From an uncultured Helicobacter sp. (GTDB lineage: Bacteria; Campylobacterota; Campylobacteria; Campylobacterales; Helicobacteraceae), in contig CASFZH010000017.1 of NCBI GenBank assembly GCA_949299115.1, positions 1-39,065 on the forward strand: a DNA stretch of 39,065 nt, in the 5' to 3' direction. A model generated the notes under the pieces. It was given only the letters and a program-made list of their open reading frames with translations, made no database searches and was not told the origin of the DNA. Shown here in pieces: positions 17,441 to 26,743 of the stretch. Positions within the stretch are counted from its first letter, which is position 1. The number at the start of each line of letters is the position of its first letter. Position numbers and translations under genes: made by a program.

Positions 17441-18289
17441 ATGTATAGTCTTGTTCTAATGAGTATAGATACCCCGACAATACTTGGAATCTATAAAACC
17501 CACAAGTCTCATAACAATAACAAATTATTACTATCTGTCTGTATAAACGGAAAAGTCAGTCAAACATTACCACTTCTGTTTTCAGCACTCTTTGCTACTA
17601 ATCGAATACATACTGCAACATATATTCACTATCTGTATTATAAGTATATAGTGCCGTTACCTCTGTCTATTTCTCATGACATTGCCTCTATAGAATCATG
17701 GGGGGCTTATGATTGCAGTTTGCAAAATTGTCTTATATCATGTGATTGGATAACATCGCATGATATAAATACAGAATCTTTGTTGCAAAATTATAATTCT
17801 AATACACATTTTACACAACAAGATTCTGAATTACCTATTTTCTTGAATCCACATCACACTTCTATGCAATATGTGAATAATGATCTTATAATACCGCTTC
17901 CATGCACATTGCAAGAGGCATTATGCTTACTAACATGTGTGCACGAAATTGATGGAATCTATTATCTACGTGGAGTTGGCAGCTTAAGTGCCATTAAATT
18001 AACTCATGTATTTTTACATAGCATTGCATTAAGTAATGCTATACCACTTTATGCTACTAATAGCTTTTATTGTAACCAAAATAATGAAATTAAAGCATTT
18101 GGCAACATGTCTTTTTTTTATGATAATACACGGAATATACGAGAGCCATTAACAGATTCTAATTTGAATGATTGCATTACACTAGCAAGAAGCATTGCTC
18201 CAAGCAAACATTTGTATCTACCTTATATCCTGCGACCTCAAGATTTTAATGAATCTTGCACGCCCCTTTATATGACGCCAGCTCTGTAG
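17441..18289 (+). CDS. Divergent TsaB-like (YeaZ) protein
   Basis: A 282-residue protein resembling TsaB, the partner of TsaD in making threonylcarbamoyladenosine (t6A37) in ANN-decoding tRNAs. The first strand VLMSIDTPTILGIY corresponds to the family's LAIDTS start. YYLRGVGSLSAIKL with IALSNAIPLYATNSFYC corresponds to the GPGSFTGLR helix and following strand of TsaB. Residues about 95-150 are a polar insertion (HDINTES, QQDSELPIF). The ATP-fold residues are degenerate, as usual for TsaB, which has no catalytic site. The ATG at 17441 has only a weak upstream AAGG at 11 nt, but it gives the expected N-terminus. The assignment rests on motif similarity only. Confidence 0.55.
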   Translation: MYSLVLMSIDTPTILGIYKTHKSHNNNKLLLSVCINGKVSQTLPLLFSALFATNRIHTATYIHYLYYKYIVPLPLSISHDIASIESWGAYDCSLQNCLISCDWITSHDINTESLLQNYNSNTHFTQQDSELPIFLNPHHTSMQYVNNDLIIPLPCTLQEALCLLTCVHEIDGIYYLRGVGSLSAIKLTHVFLHSIALSNAIPLYATNSFYCNQNNEIKAFGNMSFFYDNTRNIREPLTDSNLNDCITLARSIAPSKHLYLPYILRPQDFNESCTPLYMTPAL

Positions 18290-18473
18290 CTAATAGAATC
18301 AAAATGGTATTGCTGACAATACAATCACTTGTAATAATAGTCTTATTATATTTCTTGTATTGTTTATTATAAGGATATGCCCCCATGCTTTGTAATTTAC
18401 AACTCTATCAATTATCTCAATATTGTTTATGCATGATTAATTGCAAATTATTGAGATTGGAATATAAAATCTA

Positions 18474-19367
18474 TTAGGGTATTTTAGGATAAAGATTACA
18501 AGATGCTTCTAATATGGCATTGGCATGCACAATATCCTGTGTAATCTGTTGTTTTAGTAATGCTAAATTGGTAAATTTTTGGTTATTACGTAGTCTTTCT
18601 ACAAAAAAGATTTCTATCATTTCATTTTTATGCACTTGCAAAGGAAAATTGTCAATAATATGTGTTTCAATACAAAATCTATTATCTGTACTTAGGCGAT
18701 TCCCAATAAATGATACACTTTTATAAATACGATTATTGTAAAGCGTAAAAGTAGCATATACACCATGTTTTGGGGTAAGATATAAGATATTTTTAATATT
18801 TATGGTAGGATAGAGAGCTTTCCTGCCAAGCCCTTGTCCATTTATTACTCTGCCTTTTATAGAATAAAACCTGCAAAGCATTGCATTGGCACTCACTATA
18901 TCTCCATATTTGATTAGCTCCTTTATAATACTAGTGTGGATTGGTGTGCCATTGTGTTTTTGAGATTCTAATTCGAGAATCTCTACATTATGCTTACCCA
19001 TACTTTCAAGCAAAATCTGCATATCAGATACGCTATTCATGCGATTTTTACCAAAGCAAAAATCGTAGCCCACAATGATTTTGTTAAGATGAGGTACAAT
19101 AAAGAAAAGAAGTTTTAAAAACTCTAAAGAATCCCATGACTTAATAGATTCAAAACGGAGTCGATAAAATGGCATGGTGGTATATTTTTCTCTTTGTGAT
19201 GGTGGTGTTACAAATGGTGGTTTTATTGAGGCAATACTTAAGGCACAGCCATCATTACCAAGTAATCCAAGTAATTTTAAATGTGCCTTATGCATACCGT
19301 CAAATTTACCAATGGCAATAGCAGTATAAGGAAGCTTAGAATTGGCAAAAGATAAAAAACTCTTCAT
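18474..19367 (-). CDS. ribF: Bifunctional riboflavin kinase / FMN adenylyltransferase RibF
   Basis: RibF phosphorylates riboflavin to FMN and adenylates FMN to FAD in the cytoplasm. In the 297-residue protein the N-terminal nucleotidyltransferase domain shows GKFDGMHKAH (residues 20-29, HIGH-type) and VGYDFCFGKNR (99-109). The C-terminal kinase domain shows GRVINGQGLGRKALYPTINI (172-191), and the catalytic Glu lies in IETHIIDNF (233-241). Length is slightly short for the family (about 305). Its first 32 bp overlap the end of tlyA, so translation is probably coupled. The tlyA-ribF order is also found in H. pylori. Confidence 0.95.
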   Translation of the reverse strand: MKSFLSFANSKLPYTAIAIGKFDGMHKAHLKLLGLLGNDGCALSIASIKPPFVTPPSQREKYTTMPFYRLRFESIKSWDSLEFLKLLFFIVPHLNKIIVGYDFCFGKNRMNSVSDMQILLESMGKHNVEILELESQKHNGTPIHTSIIKELIKYGDIVSANAMLCRFYSIKGRVINGQGLGRKALYPTINIKNILYLTPKHGVYATFTLYNNRIYKSVSFIGNRLSTDNRFCIETHIIDNFPLQVHKNEMIEIFFVERLRNNQKFTNLALLKQQITQDIVHANAILEASCNLYPKIP

Positions 19368-20322
19368 TACCCATTTTTCCTTTCAAAAATGATTTTTCTA
19401 TAAAAATAACTTTTGCACCATAGGTATGCAATACATGTATAAAATTTTTAAGAGTTTTTTGTATAATTTTGGAATCTAAAACAACACCTCTCTTATTACG
19501 TCTAGCTTTTATTCCAACTTCAAACTGTGGTTTAAAAAGTAAAAGCATACAATCACTTAACAGAAGCAATGATGACAAAATATGTGTTAATGATATGAAA
19601 CTGACATCGCATACCAAACAATCAAATAATTTAAATTTACCATATTTTGTTGTAGAAGACATTATGCAACATTCTCCATGTGGCTGTGGTATCCCAACAC
19701 TATGATTGTTTGTATATGGCGTGAGAGATTTTGCTCGTTCTAAAATATGCGTTGCATATAGTGATTGTTTTTTTGCAAAATCTCTAATATCAAGATTCTC
19801 AATCGATATAACACGTTTATGCTGTTGCAATAGAGAATCAAGCTGCAATGTCCCAACATCTTGTGCCACGACCAAATGAGCCTTAAGAGTTAGTAATATT
19901 TGAGTAAAACCACCAGCACTAGCCCCAACATCAAGCACAATACCATTATAGATTTTTTGCTGTAAATAGTTTTTAATATATGCAATTTGTTTACTATTTG
20001 GTAAAGATGTGTAGTCTTTATGCAAAGATTCTAAAGTATTTATTATATCGCATTGAGTGTTCTGTATTAATTCAAGAGTTTGTTCCATTAACTGATGGCT
20101 TTTAAAAAAATTATGAAGTTTTAATGCTGCTCGACTGCAGTATATTTTAGAATCTATAAATAAATCTTGCTTTATTGTTATGGTATCACTATGACATACT
20201 TGTAGCGAGGGTTTTGACACAATAACATTATTAACGGCAACCTGTCCTTGTTTAATCAAATCAAGAGCTTTTTGTCTAGAAATATCGCAATATGTTTGTG
20301 CTACAAAAACATCAAGACGCAT
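19336..20322 (-). CDS. tlyA: TlyA family rRNA (cytidine-2'-O)-methyltransferase
   Basis: TlyA 2'-O-methylates cytidine in rRNA (C1920 of 23S, and C1409 of 16S in some species). It affects susceptibility to capreomycin and subunit interaction. The 328-residue protein starts with an S4 RNA-binding domain (MRLDVFVAQTYCDISRQKAL to about 55), then SRAALKL (63-69). The FtsJ-like fold has DVGASAGGFT (131-140) for SAM, CDVSFISL (238-245) and LFKPQFEVG (262-270). It is about 75 residues longer than usual because of two polar insertions (about 76-120 and 188-230). The start follows the EI24 gene stop by one base. It is often annotated as a haemolysin. Confidence 0.92.
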   Translation of the reverse strand: MRLDVFVAQTYCDISRQKALDLIKQGQVAVNNVIVSKPSLQVCHSDTITIKQDLFIDSKIYCSRAALKLHNFFKSHQLMEQTLELIQNTQCDIINTLESLHKDYTSLPNSKQIAYIKNYLQQKIYNGIVLDVGASAGGFTQILLTLKAHLVVAQDVGTLQLDSLLQQHKRVISIENLDIRDFAKKQSLYATHILERAKSLTPYTNNHSVGIPQPHGECCIMSSTTKYGKFKLFDCLVCDVSFISLTHILSSLLLLSDCMLLLFKPQFEVGIKARRNKRGVVLDSKIIQKTLKNFIHVLHTYGAKVIFIEKSFLKGKMGNEEFFIFCQF

Positions 20323-20323
20323 T

Positions 20324-21121
20324 TTATGTCTCTATCTCAAGAATTTCTGCATCTTGTATATCTTGAAAATCATAATTTGATGTTATATATTGACTATACC
20401 AATCAAGCATAAAGTGGCTTAAAACAAGCATTTGCCAAACTGTTATAAATACATTAAGAAACGGAATGTAAAGTGGGATAAAAATTGCGATATTGATGAA
20501 TATTAACGGTATTTTATTGTGACGTAACAGCATATCATAATCTTGTTTTTGCATAATATTGAGAGCTATTTCATGGTTAAGATTGATTGAAAAAAAACGA
20601 AAATACAAGAAGACACTTATTAGCACTCCAATGAAACCAAGTCCTATAAATGAAAGGCAATAGCATATCAAAGAAAGTGCAAGAAATTTAGATAGTGTTG
20701 TTATAAATAAAATACTTGAAGATTGTAAAGATTCTATGAAATTTGGTTGATTGGTTGCGATATGAGAAAAATAAGTTTTATGCACAAATGATACAACAAA
20801 AGGAGAAATAAAGCTATTCATAAGTATCATACATATTCCAGCAATAATCACACCATAGAGAAGCATCGTGATACAAGCAAAAATTATGAGAATAAAATAA
20901 GAAAATTGATTGAGGATTCCATTACCATAAGAATATTGCACCCAAATATTAGGAAATTGCTGCAAAAATATATCAAAATGTTGTATTCCAACAATTAAAA
21001 ATACAAACCAAATTACCAACATAATAGCAACTGGCATAATACTGAGGAGCAATATTCTATAATGTCGCATACTTTGTAATGCTCGAACGAAATATTGCAA
21101 AAAAAAGAAATTTGATTGCAA
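20324..21121 (-). CDS. EI24-domain (CysZ-like) integral membrane protein
   Basis: A 265-residue inner-membrane protein of the EI24 domain family. Five or so hydrophobic helices are visible at about residues 24-46 (ILLLSIMPVAIMLVIWFVFL), 72-102 (YFILIIFACITMLLYGVIIA), 145-180 and 215-240. The family signature is SFISPFVVSFVHK after helix 2. E. coli CysZ of this family is a sulfate permease, but in Helicobacter the substrate is unproven. TTG 21121 is the start, with GGAGG 6 nt upstream. It is first in a likely operon with tlyA and ribF. Confidence 0.82.
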   Translation of the reverse strand: MQSNFFFLQYFVRALQSMRHYRILLLSIMPVAIMLVIWFVFLIVGIQHFDIFLQQFPNIWVQYSYGNGILNQFSYFILIIFACITMLLYGVIIAGICMILMNSFISPFVVSFVHKTYFSHIATNQPNFIESLQSSSILFITTLSKFLALSLICYCLSFIGLGFIGVLISVFLYFRFFSINLNHEIALNIMQKQDYDMLLRHNKIPLIFINIAIFIPLYIPFLNVFITVWQMLVLSHFMLDWYSQYITSNYDFQDIQDAEILEIET

Positions 21122-21302
21122 GATAACCCTCCAATTATTGATTATAGTTTTTATGTTTTATTAGCAATTGAGTGAATTAAAAATATTTAAAAATTAAAGA
21201 GTCTCATAGAAACTTTTAAAGAAAATTTACATTAATTTACATTAATTAAGGTATCATTATATCTTATTTTATCAAAAATTGTAAAGTAATTAAGGAGTAG
21301 TG

Positions 21303-22142
21303 ATGAAAAAAATCACATGTAAGTATATTGCCCCAATTACACTAGGATTAAGCTTATGCCTACCTATATATGCAAAAACAATTGTGAGTGTTGATGGGGT
21401 TGAGGTTTCAGATTCTATCTTTGTAGCTTTGAAACAACAAAATCCTAATTTTAATTACGATACGTTGCCTGAAGCACAAAAAACACAAATTTTAGATGAA
21501 ATTATTACTGGAGTAGTAGCAGCAAATGCTGCAAAAAAAGAGGGGCTAGATAAAACAGAAGAATATAAAATGGCTACTATTCAATTACTCTCTAGTATAT
21601 GGCTTAAACGTCAAGTTGACAGTCTTTCTAAGACAGTAAATGTAAGTGTAGCAGAAGCACAAACTTTTTATAATAATAATAAACAAATGTTCGTTACTCA
21701 AAATGCTGAATTGCGTCATATTGTTGTTCAGCAAGAGGACCAAGCAAAGAATCTGATCGCTGAAATTGGCAAAGTCCCAAAAACAAAAACTGAAGATAAA
21801 GTGGCTGAATTAGCAACTAAATTTTCCATAGATACCACATCAAAAGCAAACGGTGGGTTGTTATCACCATTACCAATTAACAATAATCCTGCAATACCTC
21901 CAGAATTTGCACAAGAAGTGTTAAAAATGACTCCTGGAACATATACAAAGACACCAATAAAAACACGTTATGGGTATCATATTATTTACTTAAAAAAACT
22001 TGACAAACCTGTAACACAGACTTTTGACCAAGTAAAAAATCAGCTTGTTGAACTATTAAAACAACAAAAAATGGAAGGCATCATTCAAGAAAAAATTAAG
22101 AAAATGCGCGATAATTCAAAGATTGTTTATGGAGCGAAATAA
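21303..22142 (+). CDS. Periplasmic PpiC-type peptidyl-prolyl isomerase (PEB4/Cbf2-like)
   Basis: A 279-residue parvulin-type foldase and chaperone of the SurA/PrsA type. The signal peptide is KKITCKYIAPITLGLSLCLPIYA, cleaved before KTIVSVDG. Residues about 30-130 are the helical chaperone part (VKQQNPNFNYDTLPEAQK-like, LDEIITGVVAANAAKKEGL). Residues about 135-235 are the parvulin domain (AELRHIVVQQED, KANGGLLSPLPI, IKTRYGYHIIYLKKL). A basic helical tail follows. PEB4 of Campylobacter and Cbf2 (HP0175) of H. pylori share this layout and assist outer-membrane protein folding. AAGGAG lies 5 nt before ATG 21303; the GTG at 21300 is less likely. Confidence 0.92.
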   Translation: MKKITCKYIAPITLGLSLCLPIYAKTIVSVDGVEVSDSIFVALKQQNPNFNYDTLPEAQKTQILDEIITGVVAANAAKKEGLDKTEEYKMATIQLLSSIWLKRQVDSLSKTVNVSVAEAQTFYNNNKQMFVTQNAELRHIVVQQEDQAKNLIAEIGKVPKTKTEDKVAELATKFSIDTTSKANGGLLSPLPINNNPAIPPEFAQEVLKMTPGTYTKTPIKTRYGYHIIYLKKLDKPVTQTFDQVKNQLVELLKQQKMEGIIQEKIKKMRDNSKIVYGAK

Positions 22143-22204
22143 TTTACCAATGTCTTAAAATTAAATTTGCAAATTAATCGCTTGATTGCAGATTTGGGTG
22201 AAGT

Positions 22205-22232
22205 TTATAATAAAGATTTCTTTTTATTATAA
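22205..22232 (+). terminator. A/T-rich hairpin after the foldase gene
   Basis: TTATAATAAA (22205-22214) and TTTATTATAA (22223-22232) form a 10-bp perfect inverted repeat with an 8-nt loop, 63 bp after the stop. All-A/T stems are weak, so termination is uncertain. Confidence 0.3.
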
Positions 22233-22358
22233 GTAAATATTTATTTTGTTGATTATGCAATCTTTAATATTGAGTACAGAAAGTTCTATAGTGTCTACAA
22301 TTTCTTAATGTTAAATTAAGTTAATTTTAGATACGATTTCATTTTTTAAAATCTTTTT

Positions 22359-22443
22359 GCGGAAGTGGCGAAACTGGCAGACGCACTAGACTTAGGATCT
22401 AGCGCCGCAAGGCATGGAGGTTCAAGTCCTCTCTTCCGCACCA
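22359..22443 (+). tRNA. tRNA-Leu (UAG)
   Basis: GCGGAAG pairs with CTTCCGC. The anticodon loop CTTAGGA gives UAG, and the long variable arm is typical of Leu. TTCAAGT T-loop; CCA is encoded. It is the first of five tRNA genes. Confidence 0.95.
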
Positions 22444-22470
22444 GATTTTTAGCTTTTTTTCATATTTTTA

Positions 22471-22479
22471 TGTTATAAT
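22471..22479 (+). promoter_or_regulatory. Internal extended -10 promoter before tRNA-Gly
   Basis: TGTTATAAT (TGn plus TATAAT 22474-22479) lies 11 bp before the tRNA-Gly 5' end, just after a T-run (22454-22460) that could end the tRNA-Leu transcript. Confidence 0.5.
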
Positions 22480-22490
22480 TGAGTTCTTTT

Positions 22491-22565
22491 GCGGGAATAG
22501 CTCAGTGGTAGAGCACAACCTTGCCAAGGTTGGGGCCGCGGGTTCGATCCCCGTTTCCCGCTCCA
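22491..22565 (+). tRNA. tRNA-Gly (GCC)
   Basis: GCGGGAA acceptor arm pairs with TTCCCGC. The anticodon loop CTTGCCAAG gives GCC. GGTTCGATCC T-arm; CCA is encoded. Confidence 0.95.
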
Positions 22566-22579
22566 TGTTTTATCCGTAT

Positions 22580-22665
22580 GCCCAGGTGGTGGAAATGGTA
22601 GACACAAGGGACTTAAAATCCCTCGGACATAGTCCGTACCGGTTCAAGTCCGGTCTTGGGCACCA
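22580..22665 (+). tRNA. tRNA-Leu (UAA)
   Basis: GCCCAGG pairs with CTTGGGC (one G-U). The anticodon loop ACTTAAAAT gives UAA. Long variable arm; GGTTCAAGTCC T-arm; CCA is encoded. Confidence 0.95.
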
Positions 22666-22675
22666 CCAAAATTAA

Positions 22676-22750
22676 GGCGACATAGCCAAGTGGTAAGGCA
22701 TGAGCCTGCAAAGCTTTGATTCCTCGGTTCGAATCCGAGTGTCGCCTCCA
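22676..22750 (+). tRNA. tRNA-Cys (GCA)
   Basis: GGCGACA pairs with TGTCGCC. The anticodon loop CCTGCAAAG gives GCA. GGTTCGAATCC T-arm; discriminator U and CCA are encoded. Confidence 0.95.
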
Positions 22751-22752
22751 TT

Positions 22753-22839
22753 CGAGAGATGGCTGAGTGGTCGAAAGCGGCGGTCTTGAAAACCGTTGAG
22801 GCAAAACCTCCGGGGGTTCGAATCCCTCTCTCTCGGCCA
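22753..22839 (+). tRNA. tRNA-Ser (UGA)
   Basis: CGAGAGA pairs with TCTCTCG. The anticodon loop TCTTGAAAA gives UGA. Long variable arm as in Ser; discriminator G and CCA are encoded. It is only 2 bp after tRNA-Cys, so the last genes form one transcript. Confidence 0.95.
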
Positions 22840-23682
22840 TAACATTGGTATGTTGCATTGTTACTTCTAATCTATTTGAAAATACTATAGACTTTCACTA
22901 ATACCAAATCAGTATTACAATTTATTAACATAGGCATGAACTTTTGTGTTGTATTGTAAATATTGTTGCAAACAATGTTTTATAGATAAGACATTCAGTG
23001 TTTATGTTGTGATTACAAGCTTACACTTTGGGTGATATATTTTGGTTAATTGTAATAGCCACTGTAATCCATGCTTTCACATCATTATAAAAATTAGTCT
23101 GTTATAGGATTAAATAAGAGAGAATTGTATCGCTATCATTTATGCTAGTTATATGCTCTACTTTTTAATTCTCTTTTTTATTATTATTGCACTGCTTAGT
23201 AATTCTTTATAATACATCTTTACATGATATGATGCAATCCTGCATGTAATCATTATAAATATTTCTTTTCATATATACAATCATAATTTTACTTTCACGA
23301 TGTCATACTCCATATCGATACTATCTATTACATAACAACATAAAAAGCATATACTATCACATACATAAATAATGCTTCTGTTGTATTGTGGTGCAGAATC
23401 AAATTGCTTTTTATGTCGCAAAGTAATCTACATAATCTGCAAATACACATAAGATTGAGTGTTGTTTGTTTCATGTCGATTCTAAGAGCTAGAGAGAAGA
23501 ATAAGATTCTACCTTGCTATTTTGCGTCTATGATATATCATGAAATTATAATGAAATAATTTGGCTGCTTCAAATTCTATAATACGATACAGAAAGATTG
23601 AATTTGATTCGCAAGATGCAAAAACCCTATGTCACTTGAAACCAAAATCTTTATGATGAGATGAGGGTATGATGCTTGTAGA
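22840..23682. other. 0.84 kb without a gene
   Basis: No open frame of gene quality. A short plus-strand stretch at about 23020-23090 reads YTLGDIFWLIVIATVIHAF before a stop and could be the end of a decayed membrane-protein gene. AGAGAATT (23119-23126) and AATTCTCT (23167-23174) followed by T6 form a long-looped terminator-like hairpin that might end the tRNA transcript. Otherwise nothing was seen. Confidence 0.4.
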
Positions 23683-24591
23683 TTAGAAATGATGTAAAGA
23701 GGTACTTGATTGAATACGTTCTATTCTTTGTTCTTCTTGTTTTTTATACAGTGAGGCACATTCTTTAGCAAGTTCGCGTATCTTTAAAATATAATCTTGT
23801 CTTTGTGCGACAGAAATCGCACGTCTCGCATCAAGCACATTAAAAAAATGGCTTGACAACATTGTATAGTCATAGGCTGGTAGTGGTAAATTAGCTTGTA
23901 GGCAACGCTTTGCTTCATTTTGCATATGTGTGAAACTTTCAAAAAGGAAATGTGTATCAGCAACTTCAAAATTATATTTAGAAAATTCATATTCTCCTTG
24001 TAAATGCACGTCAGCATAACACATATTTTCATTCCATGCAATATCATATACCGATTCTATACCCTGAATATACATGGCTAATCGCTCTACACCATAGGTA
24101 ATCTCTACACTAATGCTCTCACATGGAATACCGCCAACTTGTTGAAAATAAGTAAATTGCGTAATCTCCATACCATCAAGCCACACTTCCCATCCAAGTC
24201 CCCAAGCCCCAAGTGTTGGAGATTCCCAATTATCTTCAACAAAGCGAATGTCGTGAGAATAAATATCCAACCCCAAAGCCTCAAGACTTTGTAAATATAA
24301 ATCCTGAATATGGGAAGGTGATGGCTTAATTAATACTTGAAATTGGTAATAGCTACCTAATCTATTAGGATTTTCCCCATATCTGCCATCTGTTGGACGA
24401 CGTGAAGGGGCAACATAGGCAACTGCCCATGGTGTTTTATCAAGACTTCTAAGTAAAGTAGCAGGGTGGAATGTCCCTGCTCCAGCAGGAATATCATAAG
24501 GTTGCAAAAGTACACAACCTTTTGTGTTATTAAAAGACACATTTGCCCAAAAGGTTTGTAATTTCAATAAAATATCTGAAAAAGTAAGCAT
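23683..24591 (-). CDS. glyQ: Glycyl-tRNA synthetase alpha subunit
   Basis: GlyQ is the catalytic alpha chain of the tetrameric (alpha2beta2) bacterial glycyl-tRNA synthetase, charging tRNA-Gly in the cytoplasm. The 302-residue protein has the family's highly conserved segments: [20 protein letters not shown] near the start (GlyQ proteins have W-x-x-x-GC-LLQPYD), [55 protein letters not shown] and [14 protein letters not shown] lies 6 nt before the ATG. The beta-subunit gene glyS is not in this window, so the pair is split as in H. pylori. Confidence 0.97.
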   Translation of the reverse strand: MLTFSDILLKLQTFWANVSFNNTKGCVLLQPYDIPAGAGTFHPATLLRSLDKTPWAVAYVAPSRRPTDGRYGENPNRLGSYYQFQVLIKPSPSHIQDLYLQSLEALGLDIYSHDIRFVEDNWESPTLGAWGLGWEVWLDGMEITQFTYFQQVGGIPCESISVEITYGVERLAMYIQGIESVYDIAWNENMCYADVHLQGEYEFSKYNFEVADTHFLFESFTHMQNEAKRCLQANLPLPAYDYTMLSSHFFNVLDARRAISVAQRQDYILKIRELAKECASLYKKQEEQRIERIQSSTSLHHF

Positions 24592-24800
24592 ATAAAGCCT
24601 TTAATCAACATATAGCGTTATTGTAATGCAAACATGTTATTTTTACAGTGTGCAATATTAAGTTATGGAAAAAATTGCGAATCACAAAGATTTCATGAGA
24701 TACGCAATATATGATTCAAGCATTTTTAAGTTGCAACATAGTAAAATAAATCCCAAGTTTGTCTAAAAAGTTTATCAAATATTTTGCATTAAGGGTAAAT

Positions 24801-25067
24801 ATGGAACAGCAATTAATGTCTCTTGCTATTCAAACATACAAAATCACTTTATTTTTATCGTTGCCCGTATTGCTTGTAGCCTTGATTATGGGGCTTTTAA
24901 TCAGTATTTTTCAAGCTACAACACAAATTAACGAAATGACATTAGCATTTGTTCCAAAAATTTTGGCAGTTGTGGCAATGGTGATTTTTACTATGCCTTG
25001 GATGCTTAATATGCTTATGGACTTCACAAAAATGGTGATTGATATGATACCTAAGATTATTTCTTAA
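24801..25067 (+). CDS. fliQ: Flagellar export apparatus protein FliQ
   Basis: FliQ is part of the membrane export gate (FliP5-FliQ4-FliR1) of the flagellar type III secretion system. The 88-residue reading starting at ATG 24801 has normal length and two membrane helices (LFLSLPVLLVALIMGLLISI and FVPKILAVVAMVIFTMPWML), separated by the conserved FQATTQINEMTLAFVPK loop. The start is supported by AAGGGT 4 nt upstream; the longer reading from 24759 adds 14 residues absent from FliQ proteins. murB begins 28 bp downstream. The fliQ-murB pairing is also found in H. pylori. Confidence 0.96.
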   Translation: MEQQLMSLAIQTYKITLFLSLPVLLVALIMGLLISIFQATTQINEMTLAFVPKILAVVAMVIFTMPWMLNMLMDFTKMVIDMIPKIIS

Positions 25068-25094
25068 GTTTGATTCTAAAAGTTACAATGTATA

Positions 25095-26084
25095 ATGCAA
25101 GAAGTAATTATTGATTTTCAAAAATATTCAAGTCTTAAGATTGGTTCAAAGATACATGTAAAAATTTTAGAAGTGATGGATTTTAACGGACATTTTGTGC
25201 AATATGACAAAGGGTTGGGTAATGACATCTCGTATCAGAAAGAGCAAGATTTTCACACATCATGTTCTCATAGAGAAAATAATAATTCACATATAACGTC
25301 AATCCCAAGTCATTCCAAACCCGTTATTTTTTATAATCAAACTATTCATTTTCCACATATTGTTGAATCTTTAGAAACTTCACATGTGTGTTGTGATGCA
25401 CAGCAATTACGTATTATAGGAAGAGCTAATAATCTACTAGTATCCCCAAATGCAAAAAATCTAGCATTATTTGGAGAAAGCTTGAATTATATTTCCATAT
25501 TACCAGATTGCATTGAAATGGGAGCTAGTGTAACAAGTCTGCAAGCTTTTTTATTTTTTAAACAACACAATATCATGGGACTTGAGTTTTTAAAGAATCT
25601 ACCCGGCAATATTGGTGCATTATGCAATATGAATGCAGGTATGAAAGAGTATGAAATGAAGCAAAGCATACAGAGCATCAATATTAATGGAGTATGGGTA
25701 GACATTGAGAAGGCAAGTCTACATTATCGTGGTCGAGATTCAAATGGAGTTATTTTTGCAGTACGATTCCATAAAAAAATAGGTTTTAGAGATGAATTGC
25801 TAAAAGTTTTTTCACAAATGAGGAAAAATCACCCAAAAAATCCAAGCTGTGGAAGTTGCTTTAAGAATCCACCAAATGATTATGCAGGGAGATTACTGGA
25901 AAAAGTGGGCATGAAAGGATACAGCAGGAATGGTGTCGGCTTTAGCAAAGAGCATGCAAATTTTTTGGTAAATCTTAATCACGCAAGTTTTGATGATGCA
26001 TTATATGTGATTCATATTGCAAAAAAAAAGGTATATGAGGAATGTGGTATTCAATTAGAGTGTGAGGTAAAAATATGCGATTAG
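25095..26084 (+). CDS. murB: UDP-N-acetylenolpyruvoylglucosamine reductase MurB
   Basis: MurB reduces UDP-GlcNAc-enolpyruvate to UDP-MurNAc with NADPH and FAD in peptidoglycan precursor synthesis. The 329-residue protein shows the FAD-binding part (SSLKIGSKI, GRANNLLVSPN, GLEFLKNLPGNIGALCNMNA). The substrate end has YRGRDSNGVIFAV, PSCGSCFKNPPNDYAGRLLE (the catalytic Ser/Cys is at the GS-C-F position) and GFSKEHANFLVN. It is about 70 residues longer than H. pylori MurB, mainly through a polar insertion at about residues 35-100. An A9 run (26021-26029) near the 3' end keeps frame. It overlaps ybeY by 10 bp. Confidence 0.95.
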   Translation: MQEVIIDFQKYSSLKIGSKIHVKILEVMDFNGHFVQYDKGLGNDISYQKEQDFHTSCSHRENNNSHITSIPSHSKPVIFYNQTIHFPHIVESLETSHVCCDAQQLRIIGRANNLLVSPNAKNLALFGESLNYISILPDCIEMGASVTSLQAFLFFKQHNIMGLEFLKNLPGNIGALCNMNAGMKEYEMKQSIQSININGVWVDIEKASLHYRGRDSNGVIFAVRFHKKIGFRDELLKVFSQMRKNHPKNPSCGSCFKNPPNDYAGRLLEKVGMKGYSRNGVGFSKEHANFLVNLNHASFDDALYVIHIAKKKVYEECGIQLECEVKICD

Positions 26085-26743
26085 AGATTCTTGATGAACA
26101 TCATTTTTTAGAATCTCCGCTTTTTACACATTCATGGGATCTCTTTAAGCAAGAGCAAAGCAGTATAATATCTACACGAAATATAACTCCTATATCACAA
26201 TTTGCTGATTCTATACGCAAAGTCGATACATGCCATGACAGACTCTATTATCAACATGTCCCTACACAAGATGTATCCCAAGCAATACAAAGTAACAAGG
26301 GTGATATGAAATATTGCGAATTAAACATATTTTTATGTCATATTGGTAATACTATACTACAACAATATGGTACACAAGATAGTAAGGTGGCTTGTTTATT
26401 TCTCGAGCTACTCATTGTGGATAGCAATACGATGCGTCATATTAATAAGGAATATAGACAAAAAAATTATGCTACTGATGTATTAAGTTTTCCGCTTGAA
26501 ATCCTTGCTATTCATGAAGAGCAATGTTTAGGCAGCATTGTTCTTAATATTCATAAAGTCATAAATAAGGCAAATTTCTATAATCATAATGTTTATGCAG
26601 AAATTACATTACTTTTTATTCATGCTTTTTTACACATACTTGGTTTTAACCATGAATGTGACAATGGTGAACACAGAGAGGCGGAAAAGATGATTGTAGA
26701 GCTTTTTTGTTTACCGCAAAGCCTCATCATACGGAATGAATAA
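26075..26743 (+). CDS. ybeY: Endoribonuclease YbeY
   Basis: YbeY is a zinc-dependent single-strand endoribonuclease acting in 16S rRNA 3'-end maturation and 70S quality control. The 222-residue protein has the H3 zinc motif HAFLHILGFNH (His183, His187, His193), followed by DNGEHREAEKMI, and the upstream family strand NYATDVLSFPLE. Typical YbeY proteins have about 140-160 residues. The excess is a polar insertion at about residues 14-80, between the LEIL start strand and the region resuming at NIFLCHIG. The ATG lies inside the end of murB (10-bp overlap), so translation is likely coupled. Confidence 0.93.
   Translation: MRLEILDEHHFLESPLFTHSWDLFKQEQSSIISTRNITPISQFADSIRKVDTCHDRLYYQHVPTQDVSQAIQSNKGDMKYCELNIFLCHIGNTILQQYGTQDSKVACLFLELLIVDSNTMRHINKEYRQKNYATDVLSFPLEILAIHEEQCLGSIVLNIHKVINKANFYNHNVYAEITLLFIHAFLHILGFNHECDNGEHREAEKMIVELFCLPQSLIIRNE

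Noticed and set aside
22613..22858. Minus-strand open frame across the tRNA cluster (contains EREGFEPP and SDSNRGIKAL)
   Set aside because: This is the well-known spurious protein read from the antisense strand of tRNA genes; five tRNAs explain the sequence.
26021..26029. A9 run inside murB as a phase-variation switch
   Set aside because: Near the 3' end of an essential gene, in frame, and in a Lys-rich stretch; length is below what usually varies. A T8 run at 18112-18119 in the TsaB-like gene was dismissed for the same reason.
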